NCBI GenBank assembly: GCA_016234975.1
Contig: JACRND010000014.1
Location: forward strand, 1 to 10,466
From: Nitrosarchaeum sp.
Lineage (GTDB): Archaea; Thermoproteota; Nitrososphaeria; Nitrososphaerales; Nitrosopumilaceae
DNA length: 10,466 nucleotides
Direction of reading: 5' to 3'
Positions 1-7,005 of the stretch are shown here, one piece after another. A program made the translations under genes and the position numbers. A model generated the notes under the pieces. The model searched no databases. It saw only the letters and a list, made by a program, of their open reading frames with translations, and had not been told where the DNA came from. Every line of letters starts with the position of its first letter. Position 1 is the first letter of the stretch.

Positions 1-395
1 AGTTCCAGATTGTAAGCAAACAGGAAAAATCCTTCAGTAATTCCTATTGGAAATAATATTGGGGAATCTAAAAACGCGTAATATAGGCCTACAGTAAAAG
101 CAATTCCTAGTGAAAACATCGCAACAGCTAAAATCTTTCTTTTCGGTAATGTTCCCCACGGTTTTGTTTTTCCACCTATTGCATCAAGACAATGAGCTGA
201 GATCCCAACTGCCAGAAAATAGATTATGCATATTGCAACAAGTCTATCTACAACAAATGTGCCACCAAGTGATCCCCATGCAGCAAAACATGTCACAATA
301 GAAGTATAAGGTAAGAATAACATCCCTATGCCAATTCTAAAGTTTCTTGGCCCTATTTTTGGGACAAACCATTCTGAAGTCCTGTCCTGTTGCAT
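1..395 (-). CDS. Partial polytopic membrane protein, UbiA-prenyltransferase-like (C-terminus outside window)
   Basis: Reading the minus strand from the ATG at 395-393 gives 131 codons with no stop up to the window edge. The predicted protein starts MQQDRTSEWFVPK and has at least three hydrophobic segments (about residues 22-40, 46-64 and 84-104), so it is an integral membrane protein. The segment SAHCLDAIGGKTKPWGT and the end FAYNLEL resemble a family often annotated as UbiA-like prenyltransferases in archaea and bacteria. The canonical UbiA aspartate-rich motif is not evident in the visible part, so the enzymatic role is unproven. An in-frame stop four codons upstream fixes the start. A TATA-like box on the minus strand (417-423) lies about 25 bp from the ATG, suggesting a leaderless mRNA. 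The gene is divergent from the cupin gene at 473. Confidence 0.75.
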   Translation of the reverse strand, partial: MQQDRTSEWFVPKIGPRNFRIGIGMLFLPYTSIVTCFAAWGSLGGTFVVDRLVAICIIYFLAVGISAHCLDAIGGKTKPWGTLPKRKILAVAMFSLGIAFTVGLYYAFLDSPILFPIGITEGFFLFAYNLE

Positions 396-415
396 GTATT
401 TTATTACCTATTGTT

Positions 416-423
416 GTTTATAT
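416..423 (-). promoter_or_regulatory. TATA-like box for the partial membrane protein gene
   Basis: On the minus strand the sequence reads ATATAAAC, centred about 25 bp upstream of the ATG at 395. That is the usual archaeal TATA-to-start-site distance, so transcription would begin at or beside the start codon. Confidence 0.45.
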
Positions 424-444
424 GATAATTTGTAATCAGACTTG

Positions 445-452
445 TTTTATAC
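445..452 (+). promoter_or_regulatory. TATA-like box for the cupin gene
   Basis: TTTTATAC is centred about 25 bp before the ATG at 473. This supports that ATG as a leaderless start rather than the earlier in-frame ATG at 347, which lies inside the divergent gene. Confidence 0.45.
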
Positions 453-472
453 TAAAAATTCCAATTATAGAT

Positions 473-868
473 ATGCAGAAATATAAAAAATACATTACAA
501 AGGGAATACATGAACCTCTCTCCAAAATCCCATTTCATAAAAATGCACCAATAAAACGTATTTCTATGCTGAGTAAAAAAATCATATCTGAATCAAATAT
601 TCATGCTGCAGTTCACTTTGTTGATACAATCGATAAAAAAATACCGAAATATAGCGTATTGCACAAACATGATGCAGACGAAGTAAACATAATCCTTTCA
701 GAAAATGATAAACTAGTCTATGAAATTCAGCTTGATGATGAAATCTATAAGGTAAGTTCTCCTGTGACTGTATTCATTCCAAAAGGCGTGAAACATAGAG
801 CTGATGTTATTTCAGGAAGTGGATTCTTTGTGTGTTTGATCCTATCTAACAAATACAACACATCATAG
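473..868 (+). CDS. Small single-domain cupin protein
   Basis: 131 residues. The C-terminal two thirds form a cupin barrel. Motif 1 is HKHDADE (H64, H66, E70) and motif 2 contains PKGVKH (residues 103-108, H108), which together give the usual His-His-Glu-His metal site. The first ~45 residues are basic and less typical. An upstream in-frame ATG at 347 would add 42 hydrophobic residues, but these overlap the coding part of the divergent gene and lie upstream of the predicted promoter, so the ATG at 473 is preferred. Small cupins of this kind include dioxygenases, isomerases and sensor domains. Nothing here decides among them, and the substrate is unknown. Confidence 0.8.
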   Translation: MQKYKKYITKGIHEPLSKIPFHKNAPIKRISMLSKKIISESNIHAAVHFVDTIDKKIPKYSVLHKHDADEVNIILSENDKLVYEIQLDDEIYKVSSPVTVFIPKGVKHRADVISGSGFFVCLILSNKYNTS

Positions 869-891
869 TTTTGCCATTGAGAATCATTGAG

Positions 892-899
892 TATAAAAT
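892..899 (+). promoter_or_regulatory. Candidate TATA box for the O-methyltransferase gene
   Basis: TATAAAAT is the best archaeal TATA match between 868 and 950. It predicts transcription from about 920 and a leader near 30 nt. A weaker TTAAAT at 920-925 would instead make the TTG at 950 leaderless. Confidence 0.4.
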
Positions 900-949
900 G
901 CACAAAATATCCCATCTTAGTTAAATTCAAGGAACAGTAATGCCTATAA

Positions 950-1573
950 TTGAATAAAAAAATCTCCCATGTTCTCCGTTCTCTTGAAAGAAGATCTGAA
1001 TATGAGCAAAAAAATTACCACAAGATTCATCATGACGAAAGAATGCTTGCAATAACTAAAGACACTGGAATTTTTTATAACGTTCTTCTCAAAATACACA
1101 AACCCAAAAATATACTTGAAATTGGTACCTCTACTGGTTACTCTACATTATGGTTTGCAGATGCTATGACTAGGAAGAACTCAAAGATAATTACCATAGA
1201 GAAAAATCCAAAAAAAATCAAGAATGCAAGAAAAAACTTTGATAAATCTGGTGTGTCTGATATGATAGAAATCAAACAAGGTATAGCAAAAGACGTTCTA
1301 ATTCAACTAAGTAAATCTGGAAAATCTCATCTACGAGAGTATTTTGATTTTATCTTTATTGACGCAGATAAAGAAGAATATTCATTTTATTTTGATGTTT
1401 GCTTGCCAATGTTAAAAAAAGGCGGCATAATAGCTGCAGATAACATAATTTTTCCAAGACGATTTCAAAAATACATAAAAAAATATCTAACTCATATTCA
1501 TGGAATTCCACACGTTGAATCAATCACTGTTTCTATTGGCAATGGACAAGAAATATCCTTCAAGAAAAAATAA
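950..1573 (+). CDS. SAM-dependent O-methyltransferase, cation-dependent (catechol/caffeoyl-CoA-like) family
   Basis: 207 residues, a normal length for the Methyltransf_3 (PF01596) family. The SAM-binding motif I is LEIGTSTGYST (about 56-66), with the acidic residue E84 ending the second strand (ITIE). FIFIDADKEEY (D138) and AADN (D164, N165) supply the divalent-metal ligands of the cation-dependent subgroup. The fold is followed to the end, including SIGNGQEISFKK. The start is a TTG: the frame is closed by a stop at 938 and the next ATG (residue 32) would remove the N-terminal helix that this family uses at the dimer interface. The substrate, presumably a vicinal-diol or catechol-like compound, cannot be read from sequence. 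It probably has its own promoter (892-899). Confidence 0.9.
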   Translation: MNKKISHVLRSLERRSEYEQKNYHKIHHDERMLAITKDTGIFYNVLLKIHKPKNILEIGTSTGYSTLWFADAMTRKNSKIITIEKNPKKIKNARKNFDKSGVSDMIEIKQGIAKDVLIQLSKSGKSHLREYFDFIFIDADKEEYSFYFDVCLPMLKKGGIIAADNIIFPRRFQKYIKKYLTHIHGIPHVESITVSIGNGQEISFKKK

Positions 1574-1698
1574 AAACATTATCGTGTTATTTTATGACAA
1601 ACATGAACCAACAAGAAATTGTATCCTTAATATTCATACAAATTTGATCTGATTCAATATTTATTTCACCGATTACCTGATTGTTTTATTTTCATTTA

Positions 1699-1720
1699 TG
1701 ATGAACTGATTTTTTCATCA
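1699..1720. repeat. Short inverted repeat TGATGAA-N8-TTCATCA
   Basis: Seven-base arms (1699-1705 and 1714-1720) are separated by 8 bases in the 198-bp gap before the DUF6659-like gene. It lies 52 bp upstream of the TTG start, so an operator role is possible. A chance repeat in AT-rich DNA is equally possible. Confidence 0.3.
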
Positions 1721-1771
1721 AATGATTGAGACAAATAAAACTCTAATAATTAGCAACGCATAGATCAATCC

Positions 1772-2134
1772 TTGGATTATGAAAGTTTTTGCTCACAAAT
1801 TTTAGAATCTAATCCTAAAATCAGATTTGCTACAGTTTATGATCAATGGGCTGTTCGCGTTGGGGGTGGTATGCGTAAGGGCCTGACTAGTCTACTTTCG
1901 GAACACAAGGAAAATGAATTGGTCACTCTTTCCATTATTGATTGGAAGGCGCGTAAAGAAATGTCAAAATGGCTTGGCAAAACAAAATACACCTTAGCTG
2001 AATATGACTTGGTTAAGCGTTTTTCATTTTATCTGGGAGATAATCATTTACTTCTTGTAAGTACAGAAAAAGATGTAGATACAGATACAGTGGTAGATAA
2101 AATTATCAAACTATATTACAAAAATCAAAACTAA
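1772..2134 (+). CDS. DUF6659-like small protein of unknown function
   Basis: 120 residues with no signal peptide or membrane segment. The pattern CSQIL...NPKIRFATVYDQW, then GGMRKGLTSLLSEH, then LAEYDLVKRFSFYL and HLLLVSTEKD near residue 92, matches my recollection of DUF6659, a family common in Nitrososphaerota and often found in several copies per genome. Alternating helices and strands suggest a roadblock- or profilin-like alpha/beta fold, but that is a guess. The start is a TTG at 1772, placed by the family-like N-terminus (DYESFCSQIL) and by a weak TATA-like TAATAATT at 1744-1751. No ATG lies between it and residue 34. The function is unknown. Confidence 0.75.
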   Translation: MDYESFCSQILESNPKIRFATVYDQWAVRVGGGMRKGLTSLLSEHKENELVTLSIIDWKARKEMSKWLGKTKYTLAEYDLVKRFSFYLGDNHLLLVSTEKDVDTDTVVDKIIKLYYKNQN

Positions 2135-2194
2135 GTTTTCAAATACTGGTGTTCTACATAATTACATCAAATTAATTACATATTTTTTAATTAG

Positions 2195-2221
2195 TGAAAA
2201 TTCCGAATATGGGAATTTTCA
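2195..2221. promoter_or_regulatory. 27-bp palindrome upstream of the lysyl-oxidase-like gene
   Basis: TGAAAATTCC-N7-GGAATTTTCA forms perfect 10-bp arms (2195-2204 and 2212-2221). It begins 60 bp after the preceding stop and ends 51 bp before the likely ATG at 2273, just upstream of where the TATA box should lie. That placement suits a dimeric regulator. The T-run after it (TTTTTTATG) also allows a terminator for the upstream gene. Confidence 0.45.
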
Positions 2222-2272
2222 TGAATTTTTTATGTAGTAATGATTTTATTTCAATGCAAGATTAAATCAATA

Positions 2273-3169
2273 ATGAAGACATCAAACAAAAATATTGTAG
2301 TTATATCTACAATCACATTATTCATTGTAGTTGGTGTAATAATAATATCGCCAATTAAAGATGTTCAGGCACATGATACTGATTGGAATTGGACTGTAGA
2401 TTCAGATTGCATAAATGCATCTGGTAGATATGTTTGTAACATTCCTGCTGATGCAAAAACTGCTCATGTATTAATTCCAGATCTTAGAGAAGCAATACCA
2501 CAACAAATTGGATTACAAAATGCTCACCAGAAAACTACTCTTAGAATTTCTACATCAGTAGCAAATACTGGAGATGGTCAATGGCAAATGAGATCAGAAA
2601 ATCCGGCAACCCAAGAATTACCACAGTTAGCAAAACAACAACTATTATTATCTGATGGAACATTGTGGAAGGAATATACCGTAAGTCAATTCGAGTATCA
2701 TCCCGCACACAAACATTTCCATATTGCAGCTGTAACTTCATACGAATTGTATACTGCAACAGGATCATCTGATACCGAACCAATCACCAAGACAAATATA
2801 GGATCACAAAAGGTGACATTCTGTCTTATAGACTGGATAAAAATTAGTGACAATTCTCCCAACAATGAAAGAGCATATTCAAACTGTGATGGACAATTTC
2901 AAGGAGTGAGCCCAGGATGGATGGATCAATATCATCAAGAACTCGAAGGGCAGGAACTTGACGTAACAAATGTACCTACAGGATATTACTTCCTTGTAGT
3001 AACAGCAAATCCTGAACACAATTTTATTGAAAAAGACTTTACAAACAATCAGGCATGGATACTCATCCACTACAATAACGATGATAAAGGAAATCCAAAA
3101 TTAGAAATTCTTAATCAATCAGAATGTCTAGACTATCCAGGATTATGTAAATACAGCCCAAACCGATAA
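2273..3169 (+). CDS. Secreted lysyl-oxidase-like copper amine oxidase
   Basis: 298 residues from the ATG at 2273; an ATG at 2240 would add 11 residues ahead of a normal signal peptide. MKTSNK, then a hydrophobic stretch (8-26), then VQAHD suggests export with cleavage near residue 33. Residues ~65-268 match the lysyl oxidase catalytic domain (PF01186). HPAHKHFH (143-150) carries the copper-binding HxHxH (H146, H148, H150). GSQKVTFCLID holds K180, and VSPGWMDQYHQEL holds Y220. These align with the lysine and tyrosine that form the lysyl tyrosylquinone cofactor in animal enzymes (human LOX K320 and Y355). The tail VPTGYYFLVV..NP...EKDFTNNQAW also matches. Several vertebrate disulfide cysteines are absent. 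The expected reaction is oxidative deamination of amines or lysine side chains outside the cell; the substrate is unknown. Confidence 0.88.
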   Translation: MKTSNKNIVVISTITLFIVVGVIIISPIKDVQAHDTDWNWTVDSDCINASGRYVCNIPADAKTAHVLIPDLREAIPQQIGLQNAHQKTTLRISTSVANTGDGQWQMRSENPATQELPQLAKQQLLLSDGTLWKEYTVSQFEYHPAHKHFHIAAVTSYELYTATGSSDTEPITKTNIGSQKVTFCLIDWIKISDNSPNNERAYSNCDGQFQGVSPGWMDQYHQELEGQELDVTNVPTGYYFLVVTANPEHNFIEKDFTNNQAWILIHYNNDDKGNPKLEILNQSECLDYPGLCKYSPNR

Positions 3170-3175
3170 AATATT

Positions 3176-3198
3176 ATTTCTCTTTTATTTTTTAATTT
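3176..3198 (+). terminator. T-rich terminator after the lysyl-oxidase-like gene
   Basis: Starting 7 bases after the stop codon there are T-runs (TTCTCTTTTATTTTTTAATTT). Archaeal polymerase terminates at oligo-T on the non-template strand, so this is a likely stop before the convergent transporter gene. Confidence 0.5.
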
Positions 3199-3265
3199 AG
3201 AATGTTTTATTTTTACATAAACAAAATAGCGTACATCTAAAACTGGATTTATTCTAATGTTATAT

Positions 3266-4552
3266 TCATACTAATGTAAAAATCATTATAATAATGGAAA
3301 ATCCCATTATTGCAACAGTAAACCATCCTAAAACATTAGATAATCTTCTATTAGTATGTGTATGTAGTATTTTCTTGTCATTTGCCACTTTAATTACTGC
3401 TATGAGTAAAGGAACTGCGATTATCCCATTAATTATGGCAGTATAGTATAATGCTTTGATTGGATCCAATCCGATGAAATTGATCCACAACCCAACCACT
3501 GTAGAAGAAGCTATGATCAAATAGAATGATTTGGCTTCTTTGAATTTCTTACTAAGTCCTTGTTTCCAACCCAATCCTTCAGATAATGCATATGCTGAAG
3601 AACCAGAAAGTATTGGAATTGCTAACATACCTGTACCTATCACTCCTAATGCAAAGACAATCTTTGCAATCTGTCCTGAATTTGGGAATGTCTGTACTAG
3701 TGGTTCTAGCGCTTTTGCAGCTTGATCTGCAGTAATGACGTCTGAAATTCCACCAGTATGAAGAGTCCCTGCAGCAGTCATAATGATAAACCACATTATC
3801 ATTTGAGAAAAACCCATTCCCAACATGACATCTATACGCATCATTTTGATTTCTCGCTTTGTGATGTGAGGCTTTCCTTCTCCAATTTCTTTGATCTTGT
3901 TTTTTGAAACATCCTCTTCTGCTTCTTCTGATGTTTGCCAGAAAAACAAGTAAGGTGATATTGTGGTTCCAAAGAGCGCAACAAACATCATGGAAAATGC
4001 TGGAGTAAACTCTACGTGTGGAATAATGCTTGCAGTGAAAACTTCTTGCCAGTTCTCTCCAATAATTAATGCAGTAACAAAATATGCAAGTAAAGAAAGT
4101 GTCAAATATTTTAATATTCTGACATATTTTTGATATGGAATTAAAATTTCGGATAAAATTATTGTTGCAGTAAAAAGTAGTGTAATAAGAAGAATCGGAA
4201 ATCCTGGGAAGATTAGATTTACAGAAGCAGACATTGCACCAATATCTGCACCAATGTTTATCGTGTTTGCAACAAGAAGTAATGTGATTATTGGAAACAC
4301 TGTTTTTTTGGAATATTTTTTTTTAATGACTCCTGCCAATCCGCTTCCCGTCAAAAGACCTATTCTTCCACACATTTCTTGCACAGTTGCCATTAGTGGA
4401 TAGAGAAATAATGAAAACCATAGCGCACCAGTGCCGTATTGTGCTCCTGCCTGAGTGTAAGTTGCAATTCCAGATGGATCATCATCTGAAGCCCCAGTTA
4501 TTATTCCAGGACCAAAGATCTTTGAGAGTTTTTTTAATCTGTGTTTTGACAT
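3266..4552 (-). CDS. Nramp-superfamily transporter with divergent metal-binding motif
   Basis: 428 residues with about 11 membrane helices, normal for the Nramp (SLC11, PF01566) superfamily. FGPGIITGASDDDPSGIATY (13-32) is helix 1, where canonical Nramps have DPGN. FGTTISPYLFFWQTSEEAEED (194-214) is helix 6, where canonical Nramps have MPHN. The aspartate and proline of helix 1 are kept, but its asparagine and the helix 6 methionine and histidine are replaced (M to S199, H to Y201). In the family that methionine favours soft transition metals, so Mn/Fe transport should not be assumed; this belongs to a widespread Nramp-related branch. The ATG at 4552 is preceded on the minus strand by CGGAG about 12 bases upstream. 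The gene converges on the lysyl-oxidase-like gene with 96 bp between. Confidence 0.88.
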   Translation of the reverse strand: MSKHRLKKLSKIFGPGIITGASDDDPSGIATYTQAGAQYGTGALWFSLFLYPLMATVQEMCGRIGLLTGSGLAGVIKKKYSKKTVFPIITLLLVANTINIGADIGAMSASVNLIFPGFPILLITLLFTATIILSEILIPYQKYVRILKYLTLSLLAYFVTALIIGENWQEVFTASIIPHVEFTPAFSMMFVALFGTTISPYLFFWQTSEEAEEDVSKNKIKEIGEGKPHITKREIKMMRIDVMLGMGFSQMIMWFIIMTAAGTLHTGGISDVITADQAAKALEPLVQTFPNSGQIAKIVFALGVIGTGMLAIPILSGSSAYALSEGLGWKQGLSKKFKEAKSFYLIIASSTVVGLWINFIGLDPIKALYYTAIINGIIAVPLLIAVIKVANDKKILHTHTNRRLSNVLGWFTVAIMGFSIIIMIFTLV

Positions 4553-4729
4553 TAAGAAAAAATCTCCGTATAGTCTGATCTATTATGGAAAGTCATGGTT
4601 TACCACACGAATTTATCGTATTATCTGATTAAAGAAGTTTGTAAATTTTTATTTTATTCATGGAGAGCAAAACATTCTATCTTATGAGAGACTTCTCAAT
4701 ATTTAAAAAACTATGATTATAATTGACTT

Positions 4730-5176
4730 TTATTCTTGAATAAATCGAGATAGCATCTTGGCATACGTATTCATTGTAATATGGGTGTATTGATCCCAAG
4801 AATCAATAATTGATAATCTAAACTGAACATAAGATTTTAGAAAATCTGTAGATGTCCCAATCTGCGATTCAGTAACATGTGCAATGAATTTCCAATAGTC
4901 ATCAAAGACTCTTAAGATCTTTTCATCAACTTGCATTTTATCAAAATATTGCTTTTCTGCTAAATGACACACTCCGAACAAATCTTGTATTGAATGTAAA
5001 TATCTGGAATATAGATCTGAATAATTTTGAAAAAGAATTGGAAGATCCACTTCTAGTTTCTGAATTATATCTGAAGTATTATTTTTCATTATTTCACATA
5101 TGGAAATTTTTTGAATTTTATCGTTACTTACAATTGTTTCAGACTCTTTTGAAATCAAATTAGTTGAATTATCCAT
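4730..5176 (-). CDS. Helical cytosolic protein, unknown function (phasin-like appearance)
   Basis: 148 residues. I do not recognise a defined family. After a polar N-terminus (about 1-35) the rest looks almost entirely alpha-helical and rich in aromatic residues: YSDLYSRYLHSIQDLF, KILRVFDDYWKFIAHVTE, SYVQFRLSIIDSWDQYTHI. That is the look of phasin-like granule-coat proteins, which some Nitrososphaerota encode beside polyhydroxyalkanoate synthases, but no such synthase is in this window. There is no signal peptide or membrane helix. The ATG at 5176 lies 25 bp from a TATA-like GTTAATAAC on the minus strand (5197-5205), suggesting a leaderless mRNA. The TTAACAATGTTAA palindrome lies 6 bp beyond that box, so the gene may share control with the divergent htrA unit. 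Confidence 0.7.
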   Translation of the reverse strand: MDNSTNLISKESETIVSNDKIQKISICEIMKNNTSDIIQKLEVDLPILFQNYSDLYSRYLHSIQDLFGVCHLAEKQYFDKMQVDEKILRVFDDYWKFIAHVTESQIGTSTDFLKSYVQFRLSIIDSWDQYTHITMNTYAKMLSRFIQE

Positions 5177-5196
5177 GTGCTGGTTTGTTCGTGGAT

Positions 5197-5205
5197 GTTA
5201 TTAAC
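5197..5205 (-). promoter_or_regulatory. TATA-like box for the helical-protein gene
   Basis: GTTAATAAC on the minus strand is centred 25 bp from the ATG at 5176. It is back to back with the palindrome at 5212-5224, which therefore lies between two divergent promoters. Confidence 0.4.
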
Positions 5206-5210
5206 TTTCG

Positions 5211-5250
5211 ATTAACAATGTTAAGCATATGATAAATACCACAAATAAAA
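5211..5250 (+). repeat. 40-bp promoter repeat, left copy (inverted relative to 7414-7453)
   Basis: Perfect reverse complement of 7414-7453. It contains the palindrome TTAACAATGTTAA (5212-5224), then GCATATGA, then the TATA-like TAAATAC (5233-5239), then ACAAATAAAA-type sequence. It reads toward the small ORF, htrA and regulator genes. Predicted transcription start is about 5260. Confidence 0.85.
5212..5224. promoter_or_regulatory. Palindromic operator TTAACAATGTTAA, copy 1
   Basis: Perfect 6-1-6 inverted repeat, as expected for a dimeric helix-turn-helix protein. It lies upstream of both flanking TATA boxes (5197-5205 on - and 5233-5239 on +), the usual position for an archaeal activator that helps TFB/TBP. 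Repression from there is also possible. Confidence 0.7.
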
Positions 5251-5286
5251 ATAACCTAAATGAAATGAGGAAGGGATATTTGTGAC

Positions 5287-5397
5287 ATGAATCAAAAAAT
5301 AGAACAATCAACAGAACATGAAAAAATTCTACCTAATTCTTTTATATGTTGTACTAATAATGATCATAAGAAATACATAACAAAATATGCTGTGTGA
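5287..5397 (+). CDS. Small ORF upstream of htrA, 36 aa, hypothetical
   Basis: ATG at 5287, TGA at 5395-5397, six bases before the htrA ATG. The product is polar (MNQKIEQSTEHEKILPNSF, then ICCTNNDHKKYITKYAV) with a Cys-Cys pair at residues 20-21. No family is recognised. A purine-rich GAGGAAGGG (5268-5275) lies 11 bases upstream of the ATG and could serve as a ribosome binding site on an mRNA starting near 5260 from the palindrome promoter. It may be a genuine small protein, a leader peptide coupling translation to htrA, or a chance frame. Confidence 0.4.
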   Translation: MNQKIEQSTEHEKILPNSFICCTNNDHKKYITKYAV

Positions 5398-5403
5398 TAA
5401 TCC

Positions 5404-6627
5404 ATGACTAACATACAAAAATTTTTAATTGGGGCGGTAATAGTTCTTGGAATACTTGTAGCGATAACCCTTCCACCGTCCATGGAATTTTATTTTGACA
5501 AGAAAAATCACCTAAATACAAATGAAAAAGATCTCAAAGACATTGCTCCCGAGAAAGAAACTAGCGAAATAGTAAAAGAAATCATCCCCACTGATAATTC
5601 TCAACATGAACAAAGCAATACAAATCTAGGTGAAATTTATCACAACTTGGAAAATTCAGTTGTACAAATAACCAGTACTGTAACTGAGACAAGATCAAAT
5701 ATTATCATTAATGGTAATCCTTTAGAGCAACAATCATCTCGATTAGGCTCTGGATTTGTATATGATAATGAAGGTCATATTATTACAAACAATCATGTTG
5801 TTTCGGGCGTAACTAATGTCGATGTTACTCTCTCAAATGGTGATACTTTTATTGCCAAAGTAGTTGGCACTGATGAATTCAATGATATTGCAGTCTTGCA
5901 GATAACTGATGACTATTCTAATGATCCAATAAATCCCATACCTTTTACCGATTCATCTCAGGTCAAAGTTGGTGATCAGGTTATTGCCATTGGAAATCCG
6001 TTTGGATTGAGCAATACTATGACAACAGGAATAGTAAGTCAAATTGGAAGACTACTTCCAAATCAAGAGTATGGATTCTCTATTCCAAATATCATCCAAA
6101 CTGATGCTGCGATTAACCCAGGAAATTCAGGAGGACCACTCTTAGATGACAATGGAAATTTAATTGGGATGAACACTGCGATTGAATCTAAAGTGGGAGA
6201 ATTTACAGGCGTTGGTTTTGCAATTCCGTCAAATGATATTAAAAAAGTTGTACCAATATTAATTGAAAAAGGCGAATATGATCATCCGTGGTTGGGAATT
6301 TCTGGAACTACACTAACACCAAAATTAGCAGAAAAATTAAATCTGCCAAAGAATTTTAGAGGCGCTCTAATAAACGGAGTTGTAAAAGATGGACCTGCAG
6401 ATAAAGCAGGAATCAAAGATGCGTTGTATACGTCAAACAGAGAAATAGCAAGTGCTGATATTGTAGTTTCAATTGATGGTACTCCAGTTAAACGAATTGA
6501 TGATCTTATTGCATATGTGTCAGAAAACAAATCTGTCGGAGACAAGATTTCACTTCAAATCTATAGGGATGGCAATGTAATCGATATTGACATGGAACTG
6601 AGTAAACGACCAACAAACAGTAAATAA
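5404..6627 (+). CDS. htrA: HtrA/DegP-type membrane-anchored serine protease with one PDZ domain
   Basis: 407 residues. N-terminal membrane anchor or uncleaved signal (about 6-24), a charged linker (30-75), then a trypsin-like protease domain with the full triad: H131 in TNNHVV, D161 in FNDIAVL and S242 in GNSGGPL. One C-terminal PDZ domain (about 295-400) contains WLGISG and GPADKAGI. It should act on the outer face of the membrane and degrade or refold misfolded exported proteins. The catalytic set is intact and the length matches single-PDZ HtrA/DegS-like members. The ATG at 5404 follows the small ORF's stop by six bases, and there is no clear ribosome binding site of its own. A winged-helix gene follows 33 bp downstream on the same strand, so the two are probably co-transcribed from the palindrome promoter at 5211-5250. 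Confidence 0.95.
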   Translation: MTNIQKFLIGAVIVLGILVAITLPPSMEFYFDKKNHLNTNEKDLKDIAPEKETSEIVKEIIPTDNSQHEQSNTNLGEIYHNLENSVVQITSTVTETRSNIIINGNPLEQQSSRLGSGFVYDNEGHIITNNHVVSGVTNVDVTLSNGDTFIAKVVGTDEFNDIAVLQITDDYSNDPINPIPFTDSSQVKVGDQVIAIGNPFGLSNTMTTGIVSQIGRLLPNQEYGFSIPNIIQTDAAINPGNSGGPLLDDNGNLIGMNTAIESKVGEFTGVGFAIPSNDIKKVVPILIEKGEYDHPWLGISGTTLTPKLAEKLNLPKNFRGALINGVVKDGPADKAGIKDALYTSNREIASADIVVSIDGTPVKRIDDLIAYVSENKSVGDKISLQIYRDGNVIDIDMELSKRPTNSK

Positions 6628-6660
6628 ATTAGAAAATTAGATTAATAGTTTGATTTCTGT

Positions 6661-7005
6661 ATGGTGTATATGATGGATCCTCGTAAATACCGTGATCGAA
6701 TTTACATTGTAAAGGACATTATTCTCACCCTTTCTGAATATGGACAACTCAATCAAACAGCACTGTTTAGTTTTTGTGGGTTGAATATCTCCAAACATAA
6801 GGGAATTTTAGATAATTTGGAACTAAATGAAATGATACGAAGAGAAGAAATTGAAGATGGAAAAAGAACTGTTACAATTTTTAAAGTAACACAAAAAGGA
6901 ATGAATTTCTGTCGTGATATTATAGAACCGTATGAACATTTGTTTCCACGAAGTGGAAAATCTTCAAATGATTCATTCAAACTTGGTTGTTTACTCTTCG
7001 TCTAA
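6661..7005 (+). CDS. Winged-helix DNA-binding regulator
   Basis: 114 residues from the first ATG (6661); two further in-frame ATGs at 6670 and 6673 make MDPRKYRDRIYIVKDIIL the more likely N-terminus. Residues ~14-85 fit the small archaeal winged-helix pattern: helix RIYIVKDIILTL, QLNQTALFSFCGLN, recognition helix ISKHKGILDNLELNEMI, then a beta wing (EIEDGKRTVTIFKVTQKG). A helix with CRDIIEPYEHLF follows and may serve dimerisation. It lies 33 bp after htrA in the same direction. Its last 15 bases overlap the 3' end of the convergent membrane-protein gene. It is the only regulator gene within the palindrome-flanked cassette and so the first candidate to bind TTAACA-N-TGTTAA, which is inference only. 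Confidence 0.85.
   Translation: MVYMMDPRKYRDRIYIVKDIILTLSEYGQLNQTALFSFCGLNISKHKGILDNLELNEMIRREEIEDGKRTVTIFKVTQKGMNFCRDIIEPYEHLFPRSGKSSNDSFKLGCLLFV

Noticed and set aside
110..301. Plus-strand 63-codon open frame at the left edge
   Set aside because: It lies opposite the minus-strand membrane-protein gene, has no recognisable domain, and its composition is that of an antisense shadow.
347..472. N-terminal extension of the cupin from the ATG at 347
   Set aside because: It overlaps the divergent gene's coding start and lies upstream of the TATA-like box at 445-452; the cupin domain does not need it.
1594..1647. 17-codon plus-strand frame after the O-methyltransferase
   Set aside because: Very short, with no ribosome binding site or promoter; likely chance.
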